Source: JADKIH01 sp031367345 (GTDB lineage: Bacteria > Bacteroidota > Bacteroidia > AKYH767-A > 2013-40CM-41-45). Taken from it: DNA of 62,648 bases. Position numbers and translations under genes: made by a program. The notes under the pieces are model-generated. The model had not been told where the DNA came from. It did no database searches and saw nothing but the letters and a program-made list of their open reading frames with translations. Below are positions 14,087-23,804 of the stretch, one piece after another. The DNA lies in the NCBI GenBank assembly GCA_031367345.1, contig JANLPR010000202.1, forward strand, positions 1 to 62,648. Reading direction: 5' to 3'. The first letter of the stretch is position 1. Each line of letters starts with the position of its first letter.

Positions 14087-15145
14087 TCATACATTCGAAA
14101 GAAATGAAATAGTATCTATGCCATCGGCATAATCCCAAAGTTTAGGTTTTTGAGACTGACCAAATCCAACTCGAATATTTTTAATTGCATACTCCTCTCC
14201 TATTGTTTTTTCACTACAAACAATACACTGAATTTGATCTTTCATTTCATCCAATTTATTAGTGAGTGATTGCAAATTGTCATAACGTTCATAATGTAAA
14301 ATAGAAATGGGAGATGAAATTTTCTCATTCTCTAACATAATTAAAAATCCATTTTGTAAAAACGGAACGAGTTTCAATAACAAGACAGAATTATTATAAT
14401 CAAAATTATTCATGTATTTCTGATTGTTCATCACCTCATTTTGATCATAGACAGCTTCAAAAAGTCTGTCCAATTTAAAGTCGGCAGGAATATAAATTTT
14501 CGAAACATTGCGACAGCCCAATCCAAAATAGGAAAAAATATCGTTACCTAATAGCTTTAATTCTTCATTCGATTCATTACCTGTTAATATGGCAATTCCA
14601 TTTCTGTTTTTCCGAATAACGTTTGGGTATTTACCAAAATAATATTCGAAATATCTGCTTGAGTTATCAGAACCTGTAGCAATCACCGCATCCATTTTTT
14701 CAAGTCGTTCTACAAAACTGATTTTATTTTCAAATGCAGGTTCAGCTGAAATTATTTGCTGAGCGATCCAAGGAAGTAAGTGTTGATCATCACTTGCATT
14801 TTTTCCAATATAATTATGACCTGAGAAAATTACAGCTAAAAGATCGTGCATTCCGACAAAAGGGATGTTTCCGGCATTGATAACTCCAATCCGCTTTGAG
14901 ACCTTTACCGGAATTGATTGATGGTATAAACTCAACCAATGGCTCACATTTTCATCAGATAAGGCAAATATCCACTCTTCAAGAGCAGCAACAATATTCA
15001 CGGACGTGAACCAGGCATTTTTTTGAAAAGCCCTGAGCATCACCTCTTTTAACTCAGATTCTGCTTCCGGATTTGACCTATATAGAGACAATTTGTCGCT
15101 AAGAATTGCCCTCAACTGTTTGGAAACGCTCTTGATATCTACCAT
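14087..15145 (-). CDS. Acyl-CoA reductase (LuxC family)
   Basis: 352-residue LuxC-type acyl-CoA reductase, expected to reduce fatty acyl-CoA or acyl thioester to the aldehyde with NADPH. A catalytic cysteine candidate is Cys211 in GLGCRNVSKIY. The nucleotide-binding half contains VINAGNIPFVG and VIATGSDNSSRYF. Luciferase genes are absent. It is divergent from the dicluster ferredoxin gene with 111 bases between; I believe this pairing recurs in Bacteroidota, and the ferredoxin may be functionally linked. Confidence 0.88.
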   Translation of the reverse strand: MVDIKSVSKQLRAILSDKLSLYRSNPEAESELKEVMLRAFQKNAWFTSVNIVAALEEWIFALSDENVSHWLSLYHQSIPVKVSKRIGVINAGNIPFVGMHDLLAVIFSGHNYIGKNASDDQHLLPWIAQQIISAEPAFENKISFVERLEKMDAVIATGSDNSSRYFEYYFGKYPNVIRKNRNGIAILTGNESNEELKLLGNDIFSYFGLGCRNVSKIYIPADFKLDRLFEAVYDQNEVMNNQKYMNNFDYNNSVLLLKLVPFLQNGFLIMLENEKISSPISILHYERYDNLQSLTNKLDEMKDQIQCIVCSEKTIGEEYAIKNIRVGFGQSQKPKLWDYADGIDTISFLSNV

Positions 15146-15192
15146 TGGCGCAAAGATAACAACCTGGTTTATAAAAGATAGTCATCCGATGT

Positions 15193-15222
15193 TTTGATTT
15201 AAGCTTTTTCTACTTATTTTTG
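15193..15222 (+). promoter_or_regulatory. Promoter of the ferredoxin gene (TTTG-N18-TATTTTTG)
   Basis: TTTG at 15193-15196, an 18-base spacer and TATTTTTG at 15215-15222. This is an exact match to the -33/-7 pattern, 34 bases before the start codon. Confidence 0.75.
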
Positions 15223-15256
15223 CATCAACTACAAACAATACCAAAAGTATAGAGAT

Positions 15257-15604
15257 ATGGCAATTATGATTACCGATGAGTGCATCAATTGTGGTGCATG
15301 TGAACCGGAATGTCCCAATAATGCAATTTATGAAGGTGGCGCTGAATGGAGATTTTCAGATGGCACAACAATAAAAGGTATGTTCAAAAGAATGGATGGA
15401 TCAGAGGTTGATGCAAATACACCTCAGACTCCTTTATCGATGGACGCTTATTATATTGTAACGGATAAATGCACAGAATGTGTAGGCTTTCACGATGAAC
15501 CACAGTGTGCATCTGTTTGTCCTGTTGATTGCTGCGTTGATGATCCGAATTTCCGTGAATCGAAAGATGCATTGTTAGGAAAGAAAGAAGCGATGCATGG
15601 TTAA
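15257..15604 (+). CDS. 4Fe-4S dicluster ferredoxin
   Basis: 115-residue cytoplasmic electron carrier of the YfhL/dicluster type. The first cluster is bound by Cys9, Cys12, Cys15 and Cys19 (CINCGACEPECP). The second set is Cys72, Cys75, Cys84 and Cys88, with Cys92 and Cys93 close by (CTECVGFHDEPQC, CPVDCC). About 50 residues separate the two motifs. Electron partners are not encoded adjacent, apart from the divergent acyl-CoA reductase. A strong terminator follows 22 bases after the stop. Confidence 0.93.
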   Translation: MAIMITDECINCGACEPECPNNAIYEGGAEWRFSDGTTIKGMFKRMDGSEVDANTPQTPLSMDAYYIVTDKCTECVGFHDEPQCASVCPVDCCVDDPNFRESKDALLGKKEAMHG

Positions 15605-15625
15605 TAATTAATCAAAAGAATATTG

Positions 15626-15666
15626 AAGGCCGCAAAACGTTAGTTCATTTGCGGCCTTTATTTTTT
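15626..15666 (+). terminator. Terminator of the ferredoxin gene, abutting the next start codon
   Basis: Perfect 11-bp stem AAGGCCGCAAA (15626-15636) / TTTGCGGCCTT (15648-15658) followed by TTATTTTTT. The next gene's ATG begins at 15667, directly after the T-tract. Confidence 0.88.
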
Positions 15667-16536
15667 ATGTCAACAAAAAAATCCATTTACTTTTTATTAC
15701 TTTTTCTGAATCTGTTTTTTTTCAGAACTGAAAAATTATTTTCACAAAATTCAGATTCTCTCTCAGTACTTATTACAAAAATGCAACGGGGGTCAGATGA
15801 TTTAATTCGTGCCAAAGCACAAATTGAATTTGATCAACGGCTTTCGGATAGCATACATTTATATGTAACATTTGATAAAAATATTTCCGCTTTTAAAAAT
15901 GTCTCCGTACTTGAGTCACCTGATAAACTTCTAAAAATCTACACTTACACATATCCAAATTTTGACGGCACTAATTATTATTACTTTGGTTTTATACAAT
16001 ATAGAAAGAGTATAAAGGATAGTGTTATCATGCTACAATTAAAAGACTCTACCGCAAGTATAATTAAACCGGAAACAGAAAAATTGAGCTCTCAAAAATG
16101 GCTTGGCGCAGCATACTATTCAATTCAGGAATTAAAATTCAAAGGAAAACAATATTACATATTGCTAGGTTGGAAAGGATATAATCAAACTACGACAAAA
16201 AAAATAATTGAAGTGCTTTATTTCGATGAACAGTCTGCAAAATTTGGATATTCATTATTCAAAACAGGATCAGTTTACCGAAACAGAATTGTTTTTTCTT
16301 TTACCTCACAGGCTAGCATGTCGTTGAAGTTTTCCAAAAATGGCAAAGAGATTGTTTTTGATCATTTGAGTTCGCCAAAATCAAAACAAGACGGAGATAT
16401 ACAAGTACTTACAGGACCCGACGGAACATACGATTCATTCAAATTAGTAAAAGGCAGGTATCAATTAGGAAAAGACATTGATGCGAGAACGGAAGATTCT
16501 CAAGAGAAGCCACTTCCTACTCCGCCCACCAAATAA
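15667..16536 (+). CDS. Secreted protein of unknown function
   Basis: 289-residue protein from ATG 15667. A hydrophobic signal peptide (SIYFLLLFLNLFFF) is followed by a probable cleavage near LFSQ, so export to the periplasm is likely; there is no lipobox and no sorting domain. The mature part has a central beta-rich region with repeated aromatic strands (IYTYTYPNFDGTNYYYFGFI, YYILLGWKGYN) and a C-terminal stretch containing LTGPDGTYD. I do not recognise a named domain. It starts immediately after the ferredoxin terminator, so it needs read-through or a promoter hidden in the hairpin. Confidence 0.8.
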   Translation: MSTKKSIYFLLLFLNLFFFRTEKLFSQNSDSLSVLITKMQRGSDDLIRAKAQIEFDQRLSDSIHLYVTFDKNISAFKNVSVLESPDKLLKIYTYTYPNFDGTNYYYFGFIQYRKSIKDSVIMLQLKDSTASIIKPETEKLSSQKWLGAAYYSIQELKFKGKQYYILLGWKGYNQTTTKKIIEVLYFDEQSAKFGYSLFKTGSVYRNRIVFSFTSQASMSLKFSKNGKEIVFDHLSSPKSKQDGDIQVLTGPDGTYDSFKLVKGRYQLGKDIDARTEDSQEKPLPTPPTK

Positions 16537-16631
16537 AATAGTACAATGAAGCAAAGGGCTTCACTTTAGCTATGATTAAGGGCAAAATCTATTACTTTTT
16601 TTGTTAAATTCGCCCTCCAAAATGAGAAACG

Positions 16632-17711
16632 ATGTCTGACCAAATCAAATTATTTATTCCTGGACCAACATATGTCCACCCTTCAGTACTAGAAAAAATG
16701 GGGACACCTATGATTGGACATCGAAGCCCGGAAGCTTCAGTACTTCAAAGAAACATTTCTGACAAACTGAGGAAGCTGATGTTTACAACGAATAAAATTA
16801 TTTTAAGTACTTCATCCGGCACAGGCTTAATGGAAGGCGCCATTCGTTCGGCGACAAAAAAAAGAGCCATTGTATTTTCAGTAGGTGCATTTGGAAAACG
16901 TTGGTTTGAATTGGCAGAAAGAAATGGAATAGCAGCCGATTTACACGAAGAAACTTCCGGAAATCCAACACTACCGGAAACAGTAGACAAATATTTGAAA
17001 ACCGGAAAGTATGATGTAGTTACATTAACACATAACGAAACATCTACAGGGTTAATGAATCCTATTGATTCAATCGCTGAAATAATAAGTAAATACCCGG
17101 ATGTAATTTGGTTGGTTGATTGTGTAAGTTCATTAGGAGGAGCAAAAATAGAAGTTGACCGATTAGGTATCGATGTTTGTATTTCCTCTTCGCAAAAAGC
17201 TTTAGCGCTCCCACCCGGATTAGCGCTTGCCTCAGTATCAACAAAAGCTGAAGAACGATTTAAAAGTATTGGCTATCGAGGCTATTACTTAGATATGCTT
17301 ACACTTTGTGAATTTATTGACAAGAAAGACCATCAATATTCATGTACCCCTTCGTTGTCGCACATGTTTGCTTTAGATTTTCAATTAGATCGAATACTAA
17401 AAGAAGGAATTGAAAACAGATTTATACGACACATTGAAATGGCAGAGTATGTAATTAATTGGGCCAATCATTTCTTTAAAGTTTACCCAAAGCCTGGATT
17501 TGAATCGATGACTGTTACAACAATAGAAAATACACGTAACATAAAAGTTGCAGACCTGAATGCGGAATTGTTGAAAGAAAATATGTTGATAGCAAACGGC
17601 TACAATGAATTAAAAAACAAAACTTTCAGAATTGGGCACATGGGCGATTTAACTTTAGATGATGTGATTGCATTAACAGAGTCAATACAACGTATACTTA
17701 AACTGAATTAA
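16632..17711 (+). CDS. PLP-dependent aminotransferase class V (alanine-glyoxylate / phosphoserine type)
   Basis: 359-residue fold-type I enzyme. The PLP-binding lysine is Lys189 in SSSQKALALPPG, with the Asp of WLVDCVSS (Asp163) and the substrate loop THNETSTG (133-140). The N-terminus FIPGPTYVHPSVL is typical of the alanine-glyoxylate aminotransferase / serine-pyruvate subgroup. Several members of this subgroup act as phosphoserine aminotransferases, and 11 bases downstream lies a DUF1015 gene, which often accompanies serine biosynthesis genes, so a role in serine metabolism is possible. Substrate cannot be assigned from sequence alone. Confidence 0.85.
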   Translation: MSDQIKLFIPGPTYVHPSVLEKMGTPMIGHRSPEASVLQRNISDKLRKLMFTTNKIILSTSSGTGLMEGAIRSATKKRAIVFSVGAFGKRWFELAERNGIAADLHEETSGNPTLPETVDKYLKTGKYDVVTLTHNETSTGLMNPIDSIAEIISKYPDVIWLVDCVSSLGGAKIEVDRLGIDVCISSSQKALALPPGLALASVSTKAEERFKSIGYRGYYLDMLTLCEFIDKKDHQYSCTPSLSHMFALDFQLDRILKEGIENRFIRHIEMAEYVINWANHFFKVYPKPGFESMTVTTIENTRNIKVADLNAELLKENMLIANGYNELKNKTFRIGHMGDLTLDDVIALTESIQRILKLN

Positions 17712-17722
17712 TAGAAAAACCA

Positions 17723-18967
17723 ATGGCAATATTAAAACCATTCAAAGGCATTCGTCCGAAGAAAGAATTTGTTGAGAAAGTAGCAAGTAAACCTTACGAT
17801 GTATTAGATGAAAAAGAAGCACGAATAGAATGCGAAGGAAATCCGATTTCGTTCTACCATGTTATTAAACCAGAAATAGATTTTGATGATGCGCATGACC
17901 ATTACGCAGCAGATGTTTACGAAAAGGGAATTTCGAATTTCAATAAAATGAAATCGGACGGAATATTTTTCGATGATGATAAAGAATATTACTACATCTA
18001 TGCTCAAACAATGAATGGAAGGCGACAATATGGAATTGTTGGGTGTGCATCTATCGACGATTATTTTAATAATGTAATTAAAAAACATGAGTTAACACGT
18101 CCTGATAAAGAAGAAGACCGCAAGAATCATGTTCGTTACAGTAAAATGAATTACGAACCGGTATTTTTTGCTTATCCAAAACACATTGGTCTAGATAAAA
18201 TTGTTGCAGAGGTAATAACTTCAGCACCCGAATATGATTTCGTATCAGATGATGGAATTGGACATACTTTCTGGGTTATAAAAAGCGATGAGCAGACGAA
18301 GAACATTACGAAACACTTTTCGGAAATCCCTTCAACCTATGTCGCCGATGGTCATCATAGAACCGCAGCTGCAGCATTAGTTGGACAAGAGATGAAAGCT
18401 AAAAATCCGAATCATTCAGGAAAGGAAGAGTACAATTTCTTTTTAGCTGTTCATTTTCCTGACGATCAATTGGCGATCATGGATTATAATCGAGTAGTAA
18501 AAGATTTAAACGGATTAAGCGCTGCTGATTTTATTGAAAAACTAAAAAATAATTTTGAAGTTCAATTGATAGGAAATACAATTCACAAACCTACTTCACT
18601 TCATGAGTTTGGAATGTATTTGGAAAACAATTGGTACAAACTTGTGGCGAAAAAATCAACGTATAACGATAATGATCCAATAGGAGTATTGGACGTGACG
18701 ATACTTTCTAATCAAATTCTAGAACCCATTTTAAACATTAAAGATCTTCGCACTGATAAGCGAATTGAATTTGTTGGAGGATTAAGAGGATTAGGTGAAT
18801 TAGAAAAACGAGTGAACAGTGGTAAAATGAAAGTTGCATTTGCACTTTACCCTGTTACGATGAAACAACTTATAGATATAGCAGATGGCGGATTAATTAT
18901 GCCCCCAAAAGTTACGTGGTTTGAACCTAAACTTAGAAGTGGATTAGTAATTCATAGTCTAGTTTAA
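17723..18967 (+). CDS. DUF1015 family protein
   Basis: 414-residue cytoplasmic protein of DUF1015. Key motifs: IRPKKEFVEKVASKPYDVLD at the N-terminus, LTRPDKEEDR near 130 and VADGHHR (residues 207-213). The GHHR motif resembles the core motif of ParB-related free-serine kinases (SerK/SbnI), which phosphorylate L-serine; this analogy is mine. The gene is separated from the aminotransferase by only 11 bases and must be co-transcribed. A terminator overlaps the stop. Confidence 0.88.
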   Translation: MAILKPFKGIRPKKEFVEKVASKPYDVLDEKEARIECEGNPISFYHVIKPEIDFDDAHDHYAADVYEKGISNFNKMKSDGIFFDDDKEYYYIYAQTMNGRRQYGIVGCASIDDYFNNVIKKHELTRPDKEEDRKNHVRYSKMNYEPVFFAYPKHIGLDKIVAEVITSAPEYDFVSDDGIGHTFWVIKSDEQTKNITKHFSEIPSTYVADGHHRTAAAALVGQEMKAKNPNHSGKEEYNFFLAVHFPDDQLAIMDYNRVVKDLNGLSAADFIEKLKNNFEVQLIGNTIHKPTSLHEFGMYLENNWYKLVAKKSTYNDNDPIGVLDVTILSNQILEPILNIKDLRTDKRIEFVGGLRGLGELEKRVNSGKMKVAFALYPVTMKQLIDIADGGLIMPPKVTWFEPKLRSGLVIHSLV

Positions 18968-19000
18968 AAAAAGTCCGGTAAATAATTTACCGGACTTTTT
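18966..19000. terminator. Bidirectional terminator
   Basis: Near-perfect palindrome GTCCGGTAAAT / ATTTACCGGAC (18973-18995) with one base between arms (larger loop in practice), flanked by A and T runs. It serves the DUF1015 gene and the convergent glutathione peroxidase. Confidence 0.92.
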
Positions 19001-19625
19001 AGCTTTCAATTAATTCTATGAGTTGAATATCGGTAGGCTCAACTCTGGAAGGGAATACAGCCATTAATTTACCTTCTTCATCAAGAAGGTACTTCCAAAA
19101 ATTCCAAAGAGGTTGCTGATTATTCCAACCGTTAAATGTTTTGTTAGTGAGCCATAAAAAAATATTATTAAGCCCTGCTTTTTTGATTTTAGACTTTTTC
19201 ATGATTGGAATTGTGAGATGATAATTTATTTCACAAAAACTTTGTATTTCACTATCACTACCTTTTTCTTGCCGACCAAAATCATTGCAAGGAAAAATTA
19301 AAATAGCTAAAGTATCTTTGTATTTATTTTTTAGCTCTTCTAAATTTGAATATTGCGTGGTATATCTACAATAAGACGCTGCATTTACAATGAGTAATTT
19401 TTTCCCTTTGAATTCAGAAATATCGAGTTTTATTCCATCCGGATCGAGAGCATTAAATTCGTAAACGGAATTCAACTGTCTCTTATCACCTAAATATTGG
19501 CGCTTTTTGGAAAAAAAATTAATAATTAAGTTAGAAATAGCTTTCCGGAATTGTATAAAACTCATAAAAGTAGTTGTGAATAAAGAAGTAACAAACTTAA
19601 AATAAAATTGTATGATAAAAGGCAT
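18999..19625 (-). CDS. Glutathione peroxidase family thiol peroxidase
   Basis: 208 residues if started at ATG 19625; a second Met at residue 21 (19565) is possible. The peroxidatic cysteine is Cys86 in NAASYCRYTTQY, followed by FPCNDFGRQE (Gln119) and the resolving-type Cys131 in SFCEI; the Trp is in WNFWKYLL. It is a Cys enzyme, not a selenoprotein, and probably uses thioredoxin. The N-terminal 40 residues are hydrophobic and absent from usual 160-residue homologues, so they may be a membrane anchor. Only 20 bases separate the long start from the divergent YggS gene, which favours the shorter start or overlapping promoters. Confidence 0.88.
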   Translation of the reverse strand: MPFIIQFYFKFVTSLFTTTFMSFIQFRKAISNLIINFFSKKRQYLGDKRQLNSVYEFNALDPDGIKLDISEFKGKKLLIVNAASYCRYTTQYSNLEELKNKYKDTLAILIFPCNDFGRQEKGSDSEIQSFCEINYHLTIPIMKKSKIKKAGLNNIFLWLTNKTFNGWNNQQPLWNFWKYLLDEEGKLMAVFPSRVEPTDIQLIELIES

Positions 19626-19645
19626 AAAAAGTAATTTTACAAAAT

Positions 19646-20299
19646 ATGATCAATCTAACAAACTACCAAAAGATCAAGACTCAACTGGAACCATTTGGAG
19701 CAGAATTAGTTGCAGTTAGCAAAACAAAACCGGTAACAGATATTTTGGAGTTGAAAAGTCACGGACAGCAAATTTTCGGTGAAAATTATGTTCAGGAACT
19801 AGCCATTAAAGCAGAAAATATTTCGGATGTGAGTTGGCATTTTATAGGCCATCTTCAGAGCAATAAAGTAAAAGGAATTTTACCATTGGTTAAATTAATC
19901 CATGGAGTTGATAGCATTAAGCTCTTGGAAGAAATTCAAAAGATGTCGCAGAGATTAAATTTAACGACGAGTTGTTTGCTGCAAATTTATATAGCAGATG
20001 AAAGAACGAAATTTGGCTTATCATACCGAGAAGCAGACGATTTTTTAAATAGCGAACATCTATCAAAAATGACAAATGTTCAGATTAAAGGATTTATGGG
20101 AATGGCAACTTTCACAGAAGACGATGATAAGATTCGAAGTGAGTTTAAAGAATTGAAAAAATTTATGAATAGGTTTCCTGCATTCGATACGCTTTCGATT
20201 GGCATGAGCAGCGATTATCAAATTGCCTTGGAAGAAGGTTCTACATTAATACGAATCGGTTCGGCTATTTTCGGCGAACGTAATTATGATTCAAATTAA
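19646..20299 (+). CDS. YggS/PLPBP family pyridoxal-phosphate homeostasis protein
   Basis: 217-residue protein of the fold-type III PLP-binding family (YggS, PROSC). The PLP lysine is Lys26 in VAVSKTKP; other family motifs are FGENYVQE, WHFIGHLQSNK and the phosphate-binding GMSSDYQIALEEGSTLIRIGSAIFG region near the C-terminus. These proteins have no known catalytic turnover and buffer free PLP. The EamA gene starts 3 bases after its stop. Confidence 0.94.
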   Translation: MINLTNYQKIKTQLEPFGAELVAVSKTKPVTDILELKSHGQQIFGENYVQELAIKAENISDVSWHFIGHLQSNKVKGILPLVKLIHGVDSIKLLEEIQKMSQRLNLTTSCLLQIYIADERTKFGLSYREADDFLNSEHLSKMTNVQIKGFMGMATFTEDDDKIRSEFKELKKFMNRFPAFDTLSIGMSSDYQIALEEGSTLIRIGSAIFGERNYDSN

Positions 20300-20301
20300 T
20301 T

Positions 20302-21255
20302 ATGGGGCCCGGAATCATTTTCGGCTTATTGACAACACTTACATGGTCGCTCGGTATTTTTCCATTTACGCAAGCCGCTCGTCGTTTAGGTGTTAACCCA
20401 CTCAATCATTTCCGATTAGTATTAGCACTTGTCTTTATCACAGTCATAAGTATAGTGATTGATAAGAGTGGATTTATTGCAATATTCAGACACGATCATC
20501 TTCAAGCATGGATCTGGTTAGGGTTATCAGGAATTGTTGGCCTCACGATCGGAGATTATTTTGCTTTTAAAATGTATTCTATTCTTGGTGCTCGATTAGG
20601 AAGCGTACTTTCTACCTTTGCACCCGCAGCTACATTATTTTCCGGTTGGCTATTGATTAACGAACAAATTTCATTGATAGGAATAGTAGGAATTATTATA
20701 ACAATAATAGGAGTAAATTTTATTAGTCTTGGAAAGAGAGAACGACTAAAAATACCACTAACCGATAAATCGCACATTACAAAAGGAATTATAGCAGGAG
20801 TACTCTCCGCACTTTGTCAAGGTGCAGGACTGGTAATGGCAAAAAAAGGAATGATTCTGGAAGGCCATTTAGGAATAGTACTGCAAACTTTTCATGCTAC
20901 ATTTATCAGATTAAGTATAGCTACAGCATCACTTTTTATTTTTACAGTTTTGTCCAGGAATATAAATGCTGTAATTTTTCCCATACTGATTAATAAGGAA
21001 GGTGGAATTAAATATGCAATAGCAGGAACCATTTTTGGACCAACATTAGGAGTAAGTTTGTCATTGTATACTATTACACTTATAGAACCATCGGTTGCAC
21101 AAACTATTTTTTCATTAGTACCGGTCATGGCACTTTTCATCGCCAGAATTCTAACAAAAGAAAAAATTACTACTCAATCTTTGGCAGGCGTAGCTGTAGC
21201 AACGGTAGGCGTATTTATTTTAATTTGGAGAAATGAGATAATTAAATTATTTTAG
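20302..21255 (+). CDS. EamA-type drug/metabolite transporter
   Basis: 317-residue inner-membrane protein with about ten hydrophobic segments in two EamA halves (first about 5-140, second about 155-310). Conserved features include the FRLVLAL segment after helix 1 and a Gly-rich GxxxGDYFAFK motif. DMT/EamA proteins export small metabolites; the substrate is unknown. It is tightly linked to the YggS gene and probably co-transcribed. Confidence 0.88.
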   Translation: MGPGIIFGLLTTLTWSLGIFPFTQAARRLGVNPLNHFRLVLALVFITVISIVIDKSGFIAIFRHDHLQAWIWLGLSGIVGLTIGDYFAFKMYSILGARLGSVLSTFAPAATLFSGWLLINEQISLIGIVGIIITIIGVNFISLGKRERLKIPLTDKSHITKGIIAGVLSALCQGAGLVMAKKGMILEGHLGIVLQTFHATFIRLSIATASLFIFTVLSRNINAVIFPILINKEGGIKYAIAGTIFGPTLGVSLSLYTITLIEPSVAQTIFSLVPVMALFIARILTKEKITTQSLAGVAVATVGVFILIWRNEIIKLF

Positions 21256-21297
21256 AATTCTAATTTAATAACGAGAAACATTTATTTCAAGATATCA

Positions 21298-23218
21298 ATG
21301 AGCACAAAAAGAAAAAGTATCGATTGGATATTAGCTATACTTACCTTTCTACTCCCATTAATTATTTTCAAAATTACCTCCGTCAATGCTTTAATGTTTG
21401 ATGATGCGGCAGAGTTTGCGCTGGTTATAAAACTAGGAAGCATTGCGCATCCACCTGGAACACCGGCTTACATTTTTTTTGCTCGACTTTGGGAACAATG
21501 TTCGACTATTTTTCATTTAAAAAATATCGAATCTTTAAATTTATTTTCATCCTTTTGCATTTCGTTATCTTCCCTCCTACTATATTTTACATTTATAAAA
21601 ATTGGGAAAGAAATAAGCGGAACGAATTCAACAAAGCAATCTATAGTGGCCGCCTCATGTGCGATTGCATTCTCAACAGGCTCAACAACTTGGGCATGGG
21701 CGAATACTATTGAAGTTTACTCGTTCCAGGTATTGAGCATGGCCATTACATTAATTGGATTAACATATTATCAGATTACGAAAGAGTGGAAATTTATTGT
21801 CGCAGCAGGTGTAGGAATTGGTTTAGGTTTGGCCAATCATCATCTCACAATGATTGCTTTCTTACCTTTTACATTTTTATTTTTTACGAATGACTTATTT
21901 AAATTTCAATTACAGCAAACAAAAAAAAAATAAAGCCGCTTCGACTTCAATTGATTTTTTTTCAATAATACGTTCAAAGCCCTTCATTCTACTCGTGTTA
22001 ATCTCAGCCACAGTAACTTTTACATTTTACTTTTGGATGTATTTAAGGGCTCAGCATGAATACCCATTTATGTTTGGAAAGCCTGATACACTCGGTGGTA
22101 TGTTCTATCATTTAAAAGGAGGATCGTATAGTAAAAACTTAAGCTCAGCAAGTAGTGAAACAATAGCTTCACGTTTCCCTTACTTTATCAAATTAACATT
22201 CGATCAATTATATCTTTTTCTTCCTTTCTTTTTGTTGGGAATTTATGTTCTCATTAAGAACAGAAAATTTAGACTTACGACTATAATACTTACTTATTTT
22301 TCATTGCTCTTTTTGTATCAATTAAAAAATAATCAGTGGTCAAGTACAGATGCATACATGCTTCTACCCTTTCTAATCTTAACGATTCCGGTTTTTATTG
22401 GGGCATTAGTATATGTAGATAAATTAAAATTACATTTTATATTTCCCATTCTACTCCTACTTCAATTAGGAATTAATTTTACAGATCACAATCGTAGAAC
22501 ATATCCAGTGAGTGATGGGCTTATGGAATTGCTTGATAAATCTGCACCAAAAAATAGTGTTGTATTAGTTTCCGATTGGTCAACCGTCATTCAATATTAC
22601 TACTTCAGAATAGTTGAAAATTTCAGAACCGATTTAGTGGTTCTCAATTATGACATGAAATTTACGCACTATCGAATTTTACCAATACTATATCCTTCAT
22701 TTTATAAAAAGATAAAACCGGAGTACGACAATTTTATTTCAGAATTAAAAAAAGAACATCCGGAGCAAGTCAGTAATACCGGTTGTGATTTAAATACAAT
22801 CCCTTTGAATAATTCATTCCGCACATTGGTTTTAAAAATTGAAAATAATTGCAAAGCAGAGAACATTAATTTTCTCACTGATCCTAAAACACATTATTTG
22901 TATTCTGAACAAAAATTTTACAGCCCTAATAGATATGTCTCCGGATGCTTTATGTCTACAATTCCCGGAGACTCAATAAGTGCAGCTACCTTTTTACCAC
23001 TCGATCTTCAATTTCTAAAATCACCATTACTCTTGAATGATCCATCATCACTCGACAAGATTGTAGATTTTCAAGCGATGTTAGATAGCCACATTAATTT
23101 TTACAAGGCTAATAATAATACAGAAAAAGAGATGCTAGCCGAAGATTCAAAAAATAGAATTCTGCAATTACAGCGAAAACTTAAGAAGAGTATGTCCTTT
23201 GCTTTCAAAGTAAAATAA
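21298..23218 (+). pseudogene. DUF2723 membrane protein, split by a frameshift in a poly-A run
   Basis: Two overlapping frames form one protein of about 640 residues. The first (21298-21933) carries the DUF2723 glycosyltransferase-like N-terminus with LMFDDAAEFALVIK and IAHPPGTPAY and several membrane helices; it ends QQTKKK at TAA 21931-21933. The second frame continues without loss of content (NKAASTSIDFF, then further helices and a soluble C-terminal domain). The frames meet at ten consecutive A (21921-21930). Removing one A restores the reading. DUF2723 proteins resemble protein O-mannosyltransferases of the GT-C fold and are thought to glycosylate surface proteins or glycans. It could be a real mutation, a sequencing error or a slippage-expressed gene. 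Confidence 0.85.
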
Positions 23219-23244
23219 AAAAACGAAAACGATGAAGTGCAATT

Positions 23245-23676
23245 CTATGAACGGCTCAATCTGTTTTTCAACCCTTTTATTGCAAGCGAATACGAATCAA
23301 GACCGAAACCTGAAATGATACCAATACAATTTTTAGCCATCAAGCTAACATGTCGGTAGTCTTCACGAGCAAGTACATTGCTGATATGAACTTCAATAAC
23401 CGGACTTTTAATAGCAGCAATTGCGTCAGAGATGGCGACTGACGTATGCGTATATCCGCCGGCATTTAGAATAATACCATCTGCATCAAAACCGATTCTT
23501 TGAAGTTCATTGATTAATTCCCCCTCTACATTACTCTGGTAATAAGTAAGTTTATCGTCGGGAAATTCGGTTTTTAAAATCTCGAAAAACTCTTCGAAAG
23601 ATAAACTTCCATAGATGGCCGGTTCTCTTTTGCCAAGTAAATTTAGATTGGGGCCATTGATGATATGTATCGTCAT
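23245..23676 (-). CDS. aroQ: 3-dehydroquinate dehydratase, type II
   Basis: 143-residue type II dehydroquinase of the shikimate pathway. Catalytic Tyr22 is in REPAIYGS on the flexible loop, with GPNLNLLG before it; Asn71 and Gly in LNAGGYTHTS, His97 in VEVHISN (numbered from Met1) and Arg in REDYRH complete the site. Length is typical. It stands alone and converges with the DUF2723 gene. Confidence 0.96.
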   Translation of the reverse strand: MTIHIINGPNLNLLGKREPAIYGSLSFEEFFEILKTEFPDDKLTYYQSNVEGELINELQRIGFDADGIILNAGGYTHTSVAISDAIAAIKSPVIEVHISNVLAREDYRHVSLMAKNCIGIISGFGLDSYSLAIKGLKNRLSRS

Positions 23677-23804
23677 AAATCTCTCTGAATAATGAGTCGA
23701 AAATACTTACAATTATTGAATAATTGATGTGGAAAAGTTTTGAGGAAAGTCAGAGGTTCTAAGCACTTTTTCGACACTTTTGCTAAATACCAAAAAACTA
23801 CTTT

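Noticed and set aside
21854..21933. Independent start of the second DUF2723 frame at TTG/ATG codons upstream of the A run
   Set aside because: Its first 20 residues are out-of-frame translation of the preceding membrane helix; one gene with a frameshift explains the data better.
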